Source: Paracoccaceae bacterium (GTDB lineage: Bacteria; Pseudomonadota; Alphaproteobacteria; Rhodobacterales; Rhodobacteraceae). From it: a DNA stretch of 57,796 nucleotides. Each line of letters starts with the position of its first letter. Within the stretch, counting starts at the first letter, position 1. The notes under the pieces are model-generated. The model did not search any database and was not told the DNA's origin. It saw only the letters and a program-made list of their open reading frames with translations. The stretch spans positions 1 through 57,796 of the forward strand of contig WGNF01000020.1 of assembly GCA_016124615.1 (NCBI GenBank). Reading direction: 5' to 3'. Positions 33,885 to 43,376 of the stretch are shown in pieces. A program made the position numbers and the translations under genes.

Positions 33885-35919
33885 GCGCAATCAGGAATCG
33901 ACACGGTTGCAATATGCCCTGGTTGACCGCGCTTTCGCGCTCGGCTGGTCGCGCCAGGCGATTGTCGTGGTCGACGATGACCTGGGGCGCTCGGGCGCCT
34001 CGATCGAGGGGCGGCTGGGCTTTCAGCGGCTGGTCGCGGAAGTGGGACTGGGCCGGGTCGGGCTGGTCCTTGGGGTGGAGATGTCGCGGCTGGCGCGCTC
34101 GTGCCGGGACTGGCACCAGCTGCTGGAGATCTGCGCCCTATTCGATACATTGATTGCCGATGCTGACGGCGTTTACGATCCGGCCAATTTCAACGATAGG
34201 CTCCTGTTGGGTTTGAAAGGCACAATGAGCGAGGCCGAGCTTCATATCATCAAGGCGCGGATGCTGGAGGGACGCCGCGCGAAGGCCCGGCGAGGTGAAC
34301 TGGCGAAGAACTTGCCGATGGGCTATGCGCGGCGCCCCTCGGGCGAAGTGATCCTCGACCCCGATGAGCAGGCCCAAGGCGTCATCCGTCTTGTCTTCGA
34401 TCTGTTCGAGCGGCCGCGGACGGTGGGCGCTGTGCTGACTTATCTGACCGCGCATGACATCCAGATGCCGGTGCGCCGGAAGGATGGTCCGACCAGGGGT
34501 GATCTCGAATGGCACCGCCCCAATCGCGCCTCGCTGCATAATCTGTTCAACAAACCGATCTATGCCGGGGTCTATGCCTGGGGCACACGACCGATCGATC
34601 GACGGCGCCAGAAGCCGGGCCGGCCGGGGACCGGGCGCCGCTCGAAGGCGCCGGAGGATGTCGAGGTGTTCCTGCCGGACCGGTTGCCGGCCTATATCAG
34701 TTGGGACCAGTTCGAGCGCATCCAGGCGCAGATTCGGGCAAACCAGCCGAGCGAGAAAGGTCCGGTCCGAGCTGGAAGTGCCTTGTTGTCAGGCTTGGTG
34801 ATCTGCGGCGAGTGCGGATTGAGGATGCACGCGGTCTACAGCCATAATGGCCAGGCGGCGCGCTACATCTGCAACGGCATGCGATCGAGCTACGGCGACC
34901 CGATCTGTCAGTCGCTCAAGGCGGCCCCGGTCGATGCGGAGGTGTCGCGCATCGTTCTGCAGGCGTTGGAGCCCGCAGCGATCGAGATCAGCCTGGCCGT
35001 CGCCAGCGATCTTGACGCCGAACGCATCGCTCTGGATCGCCAATGGCAGCAGCGTCTGGAGCGGGCCCAAATTGAGGTCGATCGGGCGCGGCGGTGTTAT
35101 GCCAGCGTCGAGCCGGAAAACCGGCTGGTGGCGCGCACACTGGAGAAGGACTGGGAGGCGGCACTCGCGGCCCAAGCACGCCTCATGGTCGATTATGGCC
35201 GCTTCCAGCGCGAGCGCCTGCAAGCGCCCAGCCGGGCGGAACTGGCGGCGATCCGCAACCTTGCCCAGGATCTACCGGCGCTCTGGCAGGCGGCAACGAC
35301 CACCCAAAGGGAGCGCCAGGAAATTGTGCGCCTGCTTCTCGAAAGGGTCATTATCAAGTTGGTCGGCGACACCGAGCAGGTGGATCTCACATGCCACTGG
35401 CATGGCGGCAACCGGACGACGCACAGCATCGTCCGACCGGTCGCGCGGATCACCGCGCTCAGCAGCTATCCGGCGCTGGTTGCACGCATGGCCGAACTCT
35501 ACCAAGCCGGCCACAATACTGGGCAAATCGCCGATATTCTGAATGCCGAAGGCCACAGGCCGCCCAAGCGGCGCGACACCTACACGGCCGAGATGGTCCG
35601 CCACCGTCTGGTCGCAGCCGGTATTGCCGAGCGCAAACCCAGAAAACCCAAAATGACAGCGACCATTGCGCGCGAGCCCGACGAGTGGACGATCCGGGAG
35701 TTGGCCGAGCACATCGGCATGCCGCAGCCAACCCTGTATTATTGGGTCCAGACCGGCCGCCTACGCCACCGCCCGATCGAAATGGGCGGCAGGATTGTCA
35801 AACTGGTGAGGGCTGACGCAGCCACGATTGCGGATCTCCGAGCCACTCGTGCGAGACCCACATACATGAACCGCCTGCCTCCGCCGGACGGCGGAGGCCT
35901 CCCCAACCTTACGTCTTGA
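33763..35919 (+). CDS. Large serine recombinase
   Basis: 718 residues from MMTSGSALVP, after GGGGGGAG. The N-terminal resolvase domain has the catalytic Ser35 in IVYVRQSTLQQ, then RNQESTRLQY and VEMSRLARSCRDW. The recombinase domain (residues about 170-300) includes GYARRPSGEVILDPDEQ and LHNLFNKPIYAGVYAWG. A zinc ribbon follows (CGECGLRMHAVYSHNG, then RYICNG and PICQS) and a coiled coil. The C-terminal end adds a helix-turn-helix (WTIRELAEHIGMPQPTLYYW). It should cut and exchange DNA at short att cores and is the only apparent mover of this element. Confidence 0.92.
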   Translation: MMTSGSALVPNGQTLPEKICGQHRDRQAIVYVRQSTLQQVERNQESTRLQYALVDRAFALGWSRQAIVVVDDDLGRSGASIEGRLGFQRLVAEVGLGRVGLVLGVEMSRLARSCRDWHQLLEICALFDTLIADADGVYDPANFNDRLLLGLKGTMSEAELHIIKARMLEGRRAKARRGELAKNLPMGYARRPSGEVILDPDEQAQGVIRLVFDLFERPRTVGAVLTYLTAHDIQMPVRRKDGPTRGDLEWHRPNRASLHNLFNKPIYAGVYAWGTRPIDRRRQKPGRPGTGRRSKAPEDVEVFLPDRLPAYISWDQFERIQAQIRANQPSEKGPVRAGSALLSGLVICGECGLRMHAVYSHNGQAARYICNGMRSSYGDPICQSLKAAPVDAEVSRIVLQALEPAAIEISLAVASDLDAERIALDRQWQQRLERAQIEVDRARRCYASVEPENRLVARTLEKDWEAALAAQARLMVDYGRFQRERLQAPSRAELAAIRNLAQDLPALWQAATTTQRERQEIVRLLLERVIIKLVGDTEQVDLTCHWHGGNRTTHSIVRPVARITALSSYPALVARMAELYQAGHNTGQIADILNAEGHRPPKRRDTYTAEMVRHRLVAAGIAERKPRKPKMTATIAREPDEWTIRELAEHIGMPQPTLYYWVQTGRLRHRPIEMGGRIVKLVRADAATIADLRATRARPTYMNRLPPPDGGGLPNLTS

Positions 35920-35941
35920 GAGTCGCCATGTCTGGTCGATA

Positions 35942-35946
35942 TCGAT
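35942..35946. repeat. Right TCGAT at the recombinase-element junction
   Basis: Direct copy of 33529-33533 at the other end of the 2,413-bp insertion. Confidence 0.7.
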
Positions 35947-37027
35947 CCGTTTTCGGTGCTTGATCGACAGGGCATAGCCTTCGTGCCGGGTGGTTCTGCC
36001 GTCGATTGCTGAATATCTCGATTTCTGCGCGACGTGCGGGGTCACGCAGGCCTGGCGCAGGTCGGCGACGAATTCGGCGGCATCGTAGCCCTTGTCAGCG
36101 CCGAGCGTCAGCCGCCGGGTCGACCCCGGGGAATGGCGGTGGACCATGTCGAGTGCAGCGCGCCGTTCGGCATGACCATCGGCCCGGGTGAGGTCGCCCT
36201 GCACGATCAACCCGGATCTGTTCTCCATCAGCGCATGACCGATGAAGCACAGCGTCGCTCCGGTGCCGGGTGACTTCTTGTAGAGGCGCGCATCCGGATC
36301 GGTGGTCGAGGCATGGGTGGCGTTGGACCGCTTCTCGCCGCGGAAGTCGACCTCGGCATTGCGGTTCTGACGGCTGGGACGGGGCATCGGGTCGGTCTCG
36401 GTAATTTCGGGGTGGTCTTCGGCTGTGGTGCCGGGTTCGGGCGGGCTGCCCGGATCGTCGTCGGGCGGCGCGTCTGCTGCCTTCGGCTGAAAGCTCTTCA
36501 TCGAGGCCCAGGCCTTCACCAGCGTGCCATCGACCGAGAAGTGATCGTCCGACAACAGCGGCGCGACTTCGCGGTGGGCCAGGATCGCGGCCATCACCTT
36601 GCGCGACATCTCGGTGCTCAGCAGTCGGTCGCGGTTCTTGGTGAAGACGGTGGGAACCCAGACCTGATCGTCAATGCCCAGCCCCACAAACCAGCGAAAC
36701 AGCAGGTTATACTGCATCTGCTCCATCAACTGCCGCTCGGACCGGATCGAGAACAGGATCTGGATCAGGCTCGCCCGGATCAGCCGTTCCGGCGCAATCG
36801 AGGGGCGACCGAAATCAGTGTAAAGCGCCTCGAACTCGGCGTCCAGGCTGGCAAGAGCGTCGTTCACCACCTGCCTGACCTTGCGAAGCGGATGGCGCGC
36901 GGGGATGCGACCTTCAAGATCGACATAGCTGAACAGCGACCCACTCGTCTCGTCTCCACCGCGCATCTTCGCCTCCGCCGTTGTCCTGACGGAGGTGAAT
37001 CATGTTCCGCAAACCAGGTCGAGGGCC

Positions 37028-37045
37028 GACTTCTTCAGCAGCCTG
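37028..37045. repeat. Right terminal inverted repeat of IS5-like element
   Basis: GACTTCTTCAGCAGCCTG, exact inverse of the left repeat at 33275-33292; identity ends after 18 bp. Confidence 0.9.
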
Positions 37046-37049
37046 CTAG
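37046..37049. repeat. Right target-site duplication CTAG
   Basis: CTAG directly outside the right inverted repeat, matching 33271-33274. Confidence 0.65.
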
Positions 37050-37239
37050 AGGCAGATGAGCGTCAGGACCTGCGACGATGCCGCACGTTTGCGTTCAGGG
37101 TTGGGGGACGGAAGTCCTGTGCGCGATCTCTGCCGCATCCCGGGGAGCGATCTCACTCTCGCCGCACGTCCCGGCTGGACGCATTTCGTCGCGCTGAAGG
37201 TCGGCGTCGTTGAGTTGGCCGTGCTCAGGTGTCAACGCC

Positions 37240-37592
37240 TCCGATCTCACCCCTGCCGAGGCCGTCACGCATGACAAGTCCCTCGCCGACATTAGGCGTG
37301 GCGTTCGCGTCCTGGAATCCGACATTGAAGTCGCCCCGGTGCATCGTCGCCTGCCGGACCGTATCCGCGCCCACGCCCTGATCTGCTACCTCACCCTGAT
37401 GCTATACCGCGTCACGCGCATGCGGGAGAAGGCAACCAGCCACTGCGCCAGCCGCGAACCGCCCTCGACCTGCTCGCCCGCATCCAGAAACACACCACTC
37501 ATGCTGGCACACGCACCTTGCAAGGCATCAGCCGAACGACGCCGGAGCAACTGGTATTCTTCGACTCCCTGAGGCTGCCAAAACCCGCCTGA
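37240..37592 (+). pseudogene. IS1634-like transposase 3' remnant
   Basis: The last third of an IS1634-family DDE transposase: SLADIRRGVRVLESDIEVAP, HRRLPDRIRAHALICYLTLM, then after a frameshift near 37430 TALDLLARIQKHT and TLQGISRTTPEQL, ending at a TGA at 37590. No start, no catalytic N-terminal part and no matching inverted repeats were found. The stretch 37050-37239 between it and the IS5-like element shows nothing recognisable. Confidence 0.7.
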
Positions 37593-37738
37593 CCTCCACG
37601 GTACTCGGCCATCTTCGGCTATCAGAACTCAACAGCATCAATTAGTTACCTGATGTACTGACGAGCTTCGGATCGCCACTTGATCCGGATCGCCGGAACA
37701 TGCCGTTCGCACCGGTGCATGCGCCGATTGTACGACGT

Positions 37739-38104
37739 TCAGATGCCCCGGCAGCTGCAATCGTGGCTCGACACCTCACCGGCCGTTTCGGTGCTGGAGG
37801 GCTTGCACAGACCTAGAGCGAGCAGCACCGCCACATCGCGCCGGGTCCTTGCCAGCATCATTTCGGCATCTTCGAATTCGAGGCCAAGCCCACGGGCGGC
37901 GTCGGCCAGCGTCCGGCCTTTGATCTCGGTGAGGTGAAACAGGTCGCGACGCAGTCGGTTTTCCGTCTGCTGCTGCCCCTCACGGCAGCAGCAGAACAGG
38001 GCATCCATGATGTTGCGGAATTCGGGGTCGCGACCCGCTCTTCCCCAGTCGATACCGGAACATGACCGTCTCGAACAGACCATCGTTCGCCCGTCCCTCC
38101 CCAT
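37739..38104 (-). CDS. CxC companion protein of the dead sigma gene
   Basis: Up to 121 residues. The core is FCCCREGQQQTENRLRRDLF, EIKGRTLADAARGLGLEFED and MMLARTRRDVAVLLALGL, clearly related to the companion at 50564-50893 (ARAMFRRVETDGQSVEDAARALG). ADAARGLGLEFEDAEMML looks like a small helix-turn-helix. Cysteines lie at the start (CCC) and the end (HDCSCRG), suggesting metal binding. It follows the broken sigma gene by 66 bp in the same direction. The true start is uncertain, and it may be decaying too. Confidence 0.5.
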   Translation of the reverse strand: MGRDGRTMVCSRRSCSGIDWGRAGRDPEFRNIMDALFCCCREGQQQTENRLRRDLFHLTEIKGRTLADAARGLGLEFEDAEMMLARTRRDVAVLLALGLCKPSSTETAGEVSSHDCSCRGI

Positions 38105-38169
38105 GAGCGGCGCGAAGGCCTCTCATATAGCAGACGCTTGCCGATCGGATATGTTACAGCGACGCGCGC

Positions 38170-38745
38170 TCAGACGGCGGCCTTTTTGTCGGCGAGGTTT
38201 CCATCGGCGCTACTTTTTTCCTTGGCGCCGCCCGTCGCCTCGGCCGGGCATACGCAGCCGACCGGCGTGCGCGAGCAATCCTCGAAGCCATGTTTGCAGC
38301 AATAGCCGCAATGACTCTGCAGCGCGTCACAAAGGGCGGCGCGGTTCTCTTCGCCGATGTCGATACGGCGGATCAGGTCCGCGTCCGACGGGAGCATTTC
38401 CGCCACGAGGCCAAGCACACAACGGCAGACAAAGGCCAGCACCTCGGAACCGTCGCTGACCCGGGGTCTCGCCGGCCTCGGCTTCGCGGGCATGGGCCTT
38501 GTCCAGGCGCTGGCGGCGGCCGCCTTTGCGATAGTGGTCTTTCAGCGCCGGGCGTCGCACCGAATAGGGCCACGCATCCATCCGATCGGCATCGCGCAAC
38601 TAATCCTTGCGGGCCAGAACGCGGATCCAGATCTCCTGCAAACGTCCTCGGCATCGGTGCGGTTGCCAGGCCGTTCAACGAGGCACGCCCGAAATGCCAA
38701 CCGCCCGGCTCGCAGCTGCATCATCTGTCGTTGCCGTCGCCATCC
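38170..38745 (-). pseudogene. CorE-like ECF sigma factor, dead copy
   Basis: Fragments in three frames match the intact sigma gene at 49846: GNRTDAEDV, then after a lost base LQEIWIRVLARKD, a TAG, and LRDADRMDAWPYSV; then KDHYRKGGRRQRLDKA; then after another shift LAFVCRCVLGLVAEMLPSDADLIRRIDIGEENR. The helix-turn-helix of region 4 is missing: EENR jumps to AALCDALQSHC. The signature cysteines persist, with CRC in the linker and CGYCC, FEDC and GCVC in the tail. It cannot make a working sigma factor. Confidence 0.75.
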
Positions 38746-38777
38746 GATCCCCGTCGTTCCGCGGCGAACCCGATCGT

Positions 38778-39464
38778 TCATGCGAACAATACCGGACACT
38801 CGCGCGTGCACTTGTTGCGCACGATGATGTAGATCAAATGCAGCGTCCCCAACCCGGCCAGCAAGCAGAAGAACGAGATGTAGGCATAGCGCAAGAACAG
38901 GATGTCGACAACGACGACCGCGACGATGGTCAGCGCGAACCAGCGCATGTGCAGATAGGTCGAAATCAGTGGCGGCGCGATGATCAGGAACAGATAGATC
39001 GCATAGGTCATCTCCCGCGGCATCAGGTAATCGAGGATCATCGTGCCCTCATACGCCAGCGATTTATGGTTGACCGTCACCTGCACCCAGTCGGGGTTGA
39101 TCAGATGCGGCACATAGAGCGCGAGGCCAAAGGCCAGCCCCGCCACCGACATCGCCAGCATCCAGGGCTTTCGGCGGCTGTCAGCGGGTTCCAGCACATA
39201 GGTCGCCAGCGGTATCCAGAACGGCCACATGAACCAGGTGAAGAAGATGAAGCCCAGCGCGCCCAGAAGCGTCGTGGCCGGATCGCCGGTATTGACCCCC
39301 CACCAGACATTGCCCTCCATGAACTGCTGCAACCCAGCGAAAAGCGGCATCATCGCCACCGGCAGGTAGCGCCTGTTGATCGCCCAGGCCTTGGCGATGG
39401 AAAAGGCCCCCCCAGTGACGAGGAAGGCACTGGCAACGAAGCTGACGGTCTGGGAAAGGCACAT
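38778..39464 (-). CDS. DUF6629-family membrane protein
   Basis: 228 residues with seven predicted helices. The N terminus MCLSQTVSFVASAFLVTGGAF, then PVAMMPLFAGLQQFMEGNVWWG and the late VNHKSLAYEGTMILDYLMP match DUF6629 proteins, whose function is unknown. It is intact although it lies between two pseudogenes. Ends about 30 bp before the dead sigma gene. Confidence 0.75.
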   Translation of the reverse strand: MCLSQTVSFVASAFLVTGGAFSIAKAWAINRRYLPVAMMPLFAGLQQFMEGNVWWGVNTGDPATTLLGALGFIFFTWFMWPFWIPLATYVLEPADSRRKPWMLAMSVAGLAFGLALYVPHLINPDWVQVTVNHKSLAYEGTMILDYLMPREMTYAIYLFLIIAPPLISTYLHMRWFALTIVAVVVVDILFLRYAYISFFCLLAGLGTLHLIYIIVRNKCTRECPVLFA

Positions 39465-39529
39465 CGGGCGCGGGGCCTCCGGAGAAGTGGCGCGTGCGGT
39501 TCGGCCCGAGTCTGCGGGGCTGAGCCCAG

Positions 39530-40378
39530 ACTATGAGGGTGCGCCCCGGTTGTCACGGCACCTTTCTGCCACCTGCCCGCCGGCATCGCGAAGACCAGCG
39601 CGAAGGCCAGCACGATCCCGATGCCGATGAACCGAACGCGATCACGGTAGTTGCGGCAGACCGATAACGCCACGACGCGTAGCATCAGGTAGCAGAAGAC
39701 GAAGGCGCGCGAGGCCAGTGCGATGATCGCGTAGGTCGAGCCGGTTCAGGCCAGCACGATGGTCGCCGGCTTGACGACCAGAAAGCCCCGGTGCGTGACG
39801 ACGCGGCCGTGGCGGGCTTCCTTCAGGTCCGCCGCCGCCGAGAGCGTGTCGGCCATCGCGGCAGAAAACTGCGACAATCCGGCCACCACGATCAGCGGCA
39901 GCAGGACCGAGGCCGTTGCGGCCAGCCTGATCGGGCTGTGGTCGCCGTATTCGCCGTTCAGCACCGGCACCAGCGGCTGCGCCAGCGCCACGAAGACCAC
40001 ATTGACCGTCAATGACGGTTACTGGGACCAGCGCGCGGCGTAGATGCGCGGGTCGGTGCTGAACTCTTCGCCGAGATGGCGCGTCGTCTTGAGGCCCTGC
40101 ACGATGATCAGCCTGCCGGCGACGAAGGTGGCGATCTCCCAGCCGCTGCAAGCGGCATGGCTGGCGATGTCAGGGCGCCGGGGCGCAGGATCTGCCCGCC
40201 ATCGTGGATCGCGAAGCCCAGGAGCAGCGAGGCGAGAATGGCGATAGTTAGATAAGGCGCTCAGCATTCCAGCCCGCCCCGCGATGCCGATCACGGTGAT
40301 CGCCGCGATGACGACGCTGGTCATCAGGCTCTTGTTGAACGCGCTGTCGAGGCCAAAGCACTTGATCACCTGCCACAT
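39530..40378 (-). pseudogene. Polytopic membrane protein, decayed
   Basis: A multi-helix protein read leftward from 40378 (MWQVIKCFGLDSAFNKSLMT). A pair of compensating shifts surrounds TIAILASLLLGFAIHDGGQI (about 40150-40250). TAA at 40019-40021 interrupts before PSLTVNVVFVALAQPLVPVL. TGA at 39746-39748 stands where a Trp codon is expected before TGSTYAIIALASRAF. Reading continues to about 39600 with VRFIGIGIVLAFALVFAMP. The family is not recognised; conserved-looking text includes LKTTRHLGEEFSTDPRIYAA. Left boundary approximate. Confidence 0.6.
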
Positions 40379-40518
40379 TCAAGACAGTGTTCGCTGCGAC
40401 GGCAGGCCATTTCGGAAATGTCGTATCGAAGGGCTGGAGCAATTCTGCGACCCGAAGAAGAGGGAAGCGGCCCTAGGCCGGTCGCCGCGCCCGGGCCGGG
40501 CGCGAAGCGCGAACGGCC

Positions 40519-42304
40519 GTGACGAAGCGACGCCTCGTTCTCGCCGGCGTCACGGCCTTCGCCGTCCTCGCCGCACTAGGCTATGGCTTGCGCGGCGAAC
40601 TGCACCGGGTGACCTGGCTCTGGAAGGAGCACCGGAGCTTCCAGCGCTTCCTCGCCGCGCTGCCCGCCACCCGGCAAGCCGACCTGAGCGTGCCGATGCC
40701 GGACGGGGTGCGGCTCGCCACCGACGTCTACCTGCCGACGGGCGCAAGGCCGCCGCTGCCGACGATCCTCGTGCGGCTGCCCTACGGCAAGACGCTCTAC
40801 GGCGAGGCGCGGCACTGGGTCAGCCTCTTCGCCGCCCGCGGCTATGCCGTCGTGGTGCAGGACATGCGTGGCCGCTTCGCCTCCGGCGGTGCCTTCGCGG
40901 CCTATTCGGATGCGGCGGGCGACGGCGCGGCCACGCTGGGCTGGATCGCCGCCCAGCGTTGGTCTGACGGCAAGGTGGGCACGATAGGTTGTTCGGCCCT
41001 CGGGGAGACACAGGTGATCCTGGCCACCCGCCGGCCGCCAGTGCTGGCCGCGATGATCCCGATCGGCGCCGGGGGCGCGGCGGGGACGGTCGGCAATCTG
41101 TGGGACTTCTTCGGCCTCTACGAGGGCGGCGTGTTCGAGCTCGCCTCCGGCTACGGCTGGTTCGCCCGCTGGGGCGGCGAGAGGCATGCAGCGCTGAACT
41201 TCGGTCCGATCGACTACGCCCGCGGCCTGGCCATCCTGCCGATGCGCGACGCGGTGGCGCGGACGCGCCCCGATCAAACCGGCTACGCAGCGCTGCTCGA
41301 CGGCTTTTCCGATCCCGCCTATTGGCTGGCCTCCGGGTTCGTCACCGACGCCGACAGCTTCGCCACGCCGGCGCTGATGGTCGACAACTGGTACGACCCG
41401 AACGTGGCGGCCGCGCTGGCGCTTTCGGCGAAGATGCGGGGAGGCACCCGACCAGCACATGCTGATCGGCCCAGGGCTGCACTGCGACCTTGCCGGGCCC
41501 TTCGCCGACGGTCGGGTCGGCGATCTGGCCGTAATCGGCACGGCGCTGCCGTTTGACGAGATCTTCCTCGCCTATATGGACCACTACCTGAAGGGCAGCG
41601 CGCCGCCCGCCCTGCCGCCTTATCGGTTCTACGTGCTCAGCGAGGATGTCTGGCGCGATGCGAAGACCTGGCCGCCGGAAGGAGCGGTGAAGGTCAGCTT
41701 CGCGCTGTGGGGTGACAGGTTGTCCGCGGATGGCACGGGCGAGGGCAGCCGCAGCTTCACCTCCGATCCGGCCCACCCGGTACCATCGCTCGGTGGCGCC
41801 ATCTGTTGCACCGGCGATCCCTCGACCCGGGCGGGGCCGATCGACCAGGCCCCGATCGAGGGCCGACCGGATGTGCTGGGCTACACTTCGGCGCCGCTCG
41901 CAGCTCCGTTCCGCATCGCCGGGCCGATTGCCGCACATCTCACGGTGAGCGCCGACGTGCCGGACACCGATCTGGTGCTGACCCTCACCGACGTCGACCC
42001 GAACGGCCGTTCGATAATGATCCAGACCGGCGCGCTTCGGCTGCGCTATCGTGACGGCTTTGCCGATCCAAAGCTGATGGTTCCGGGTCGGCCCGTCGCC
42101 GTGACGGTCTCGCTGCGCGACATCGCCTGGCTGGTGAAGCCCGGCCATCGGCTCAGGCTCGACATCGCCGGCTCGAGCTTCCCGCGCCTTGCGCGGAACA
42201 TGAACGGTGGTTCAGGCGATCCTCATCGGGAGGCCGTCGCGCACCGCGCGCGGATCACGATCGGCGCGCCCTCCGTCCTGGAGCTTTACCGTCTGCCCGG
42301 CTGA
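40519..42304 (+). pseudogene. CocE/NonD (peptidase S15-type) hydrolase, one frameshift
   Basis: About 595 residues when repaired. A GTG start and one N-terminal helix (LVLAGVTAFAVLAALGYGL) suggest membrane anchoring. The alpha/beta-hydrolase domain has the nucleophile motif IGCSALGETQ, an acid in VDNWYD and the His in GPGLHC; the C-terminal jelly roll runs from FALWGDRL to SVLELYRL. The frame changes at CCC, 41447-41449: with one C fewer the reading passes from RGGT directly into DQHMLIGPG. Members cleave X-Pro peptides, cocaine or acyl amides. The single C-run indel could also be a sequencing error, in which case the gene is functional. Confidence 0.8.
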
Positions 42305-42657
42305 GACCGGCTGCGGCGCGCCGAGCCGGGCGAGGTTCGCCGCGCCGCGCCCTGAAAAAGGCCCCGTGGACGCGCTGGCCCGTAGGCGGCGATCTCGGGG
42401 GGATCCCCCCGCTTTGTGCCGGCGCAGCAAACGGCTCGACTGCGTCGACTGGCCCTTCGGCGCTTCGGTCATGAAAGAAGAGCCCGGTCTCGCCCCCGAT
42501 CACCCTATCGCGGCTCGCCCCGCCGCTACGAACTCCCGAAACGGTTTCCGATCAGGTGTGCCGACCGTCAGGTTCAGGATCATTGCCACTGGCCGAATGT
42601 CTTTGATCTCCGGACCCTTGGCCCGCCGCAAGGTGTTGCAGGCGGGCAGCCGTCGGC
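42305..42657. other. Gap between convergent genes, no gene seen
   Basis: About 350 bp between the hydrolase and the leftward CBS-BON gene. No supported reading frame, repeat or hairpin was recognised. Confidence 0.4.
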
Positions 42658-43359
42658 TCAGAGGCCGGAACCGCCATAGCTCCAGGGCGGGATCCGGCCC
42701 AGCATCACCTGTGCGTTGCCCTCACCGACGACAGATTCCACCGCTCTTCGCACGGCGTTTTCCTCGACATCGCTCTCGACGGCACCCCAGACATTGGCTT
42801 GGCCGTCACGGACGATGACATTGACGAGCGACACCCGGATCCCGGCGACTTTCGCAAGCTCCTCCAGGATGCGCTCACGCTGCACCCGGCCCTCGACGCC
42901 CGGCGTCTCCTCCGGCGGCGGCGCCGAAGCCATCGCCTGCAGCAGATTGGCACGGCTGACGATGCCGACCACCTTGCCGTCACGCAGCACCGGAACACGT
43001 TTGATGCGCCTCGTTTCCAGAAGGCGCGCCACGTCAGCCAGGGCTGTGTCCTCCGCAACGGTCTGGACATTGCTTGTCATGACGTCGGCCGCGGTCCGCC
43101 CGTGGCGCTTGGCGTCATCGGCGGGGTCGTATCCGGACCCCGCGAACAACTCCAGCCACCAGGACCGGCGCGGCGCTTCGGGTTCGGCCAGACGCCGCAT
43201 CAGATCGCCCTCGCTGACGATGCCCAGCACCGCCCCCGCGGCATCGATGACCGGAACGGCGCTGACATGGTGATCCAACAGCACCTTGGCGACCTCCTCC
43301 ACCGGGGTCTGCCCGGTCACGGTGATGACTTTCTTCGTCATGACGTCGAGGGCTTGCAA
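42658..43359 (-). CDS. CBS-pair protein with C-terminal BON domain
   Basis: 233 residues. Two CBS domains: VMTKKVITVTGQTPVEEVAK through GIVSEGDLMRR, and VMTSNVQTVAEDTALADVAR through GIVSRANLLQAM. They are joined by a linker (about 60-90) with WWLELFAGSG. Residues about 150-225 form a BON domain (VNVIVRDGQANVWGAVESD). CBS pairs bind adenosyl nucleotides; BON domains bind lipids. The protein has no signal peptide. It is the last gene of a leftward run behind the H+-ATPase, so a role in energy or pH stress is plausible. Confidence 0.88.
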   Translation of the reverse strand: MQALDVMTKKVITVTGQTPVEEVAKVLLDHHVSAVPVIDAAGAVLGIVSEGDLMRRLAEPEAPRRSWWLELFAGSGYDPADDAKRHGRTAADVMTSNVQTVAEDTALADVARLLETRRIKRVPVLRDGKVVGIVSRANLLQAMASAPPPEETPGVEGRVQRERILEELAKVAGIRVSLVNVIVRDGQANVWGAVESDVEENAVRRAVESVVGEGNAQVMLGRIPPWSYGGSGL

Positions 43360-43376
43360 GGTTTGTCTCCTTATTC

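Larger units (their letters stand above)
33534..35946 (+). mobile_element. Serine-recombinase element inserted in the transposase gene
   Basis: A 2,413-bp block, flanked by the 5-bp direct repeat TCGAT (33529-33533 and 35942-35946), splits the transposase. It holds a large serine recombinase and a small upstream reading frame and nothing else. No terminal inverted repeats are seen, as expected for serine-recombinase integration rather than DDE transposition. The ends would be attL and attR. Confidence 0.85.
33390..36966 (-). pseudogene. IS5-family transposase gene split by a recombinase element
   Basis: The 5' part (36966 down to 35947) encodes DUF772 and the first DDE region: ERLIRASLIQILFSIRSERQ, DDHFSVDGTLVKAWAS, GADKGYDAAEFV, ending in LSIKHRKRI. 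The 3' part (33533 down to 33390) continues with EEAFGWAKTVGGMAQTVYRG and MAANNLARLPRLLAA. Joining 33533 to 35947 gives exactly 1,164 bp, 388 codons, with no other change, so the gene was intact when interrupted. It carries the catalytic Asp, Asp and Glu regions of DDE transposases but is inactive as it stands. Confidence 0.9.
33275..37045 (-). mobile_element. IS5-like insertion sequence, itself interrupted
   Basis: Bounded by 18-bp perfect inverted repeats (CAGGCTGCTGAAGAAGTC) and flanked on both sides by CTAG, which fits the YTAR target duplicated by IS5-type elements. Without the inner 2,413-bp insertion the element is 1,358 bp, a normal IS5-family length, with one leftward transposase gene. 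Confidence 0.88.
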
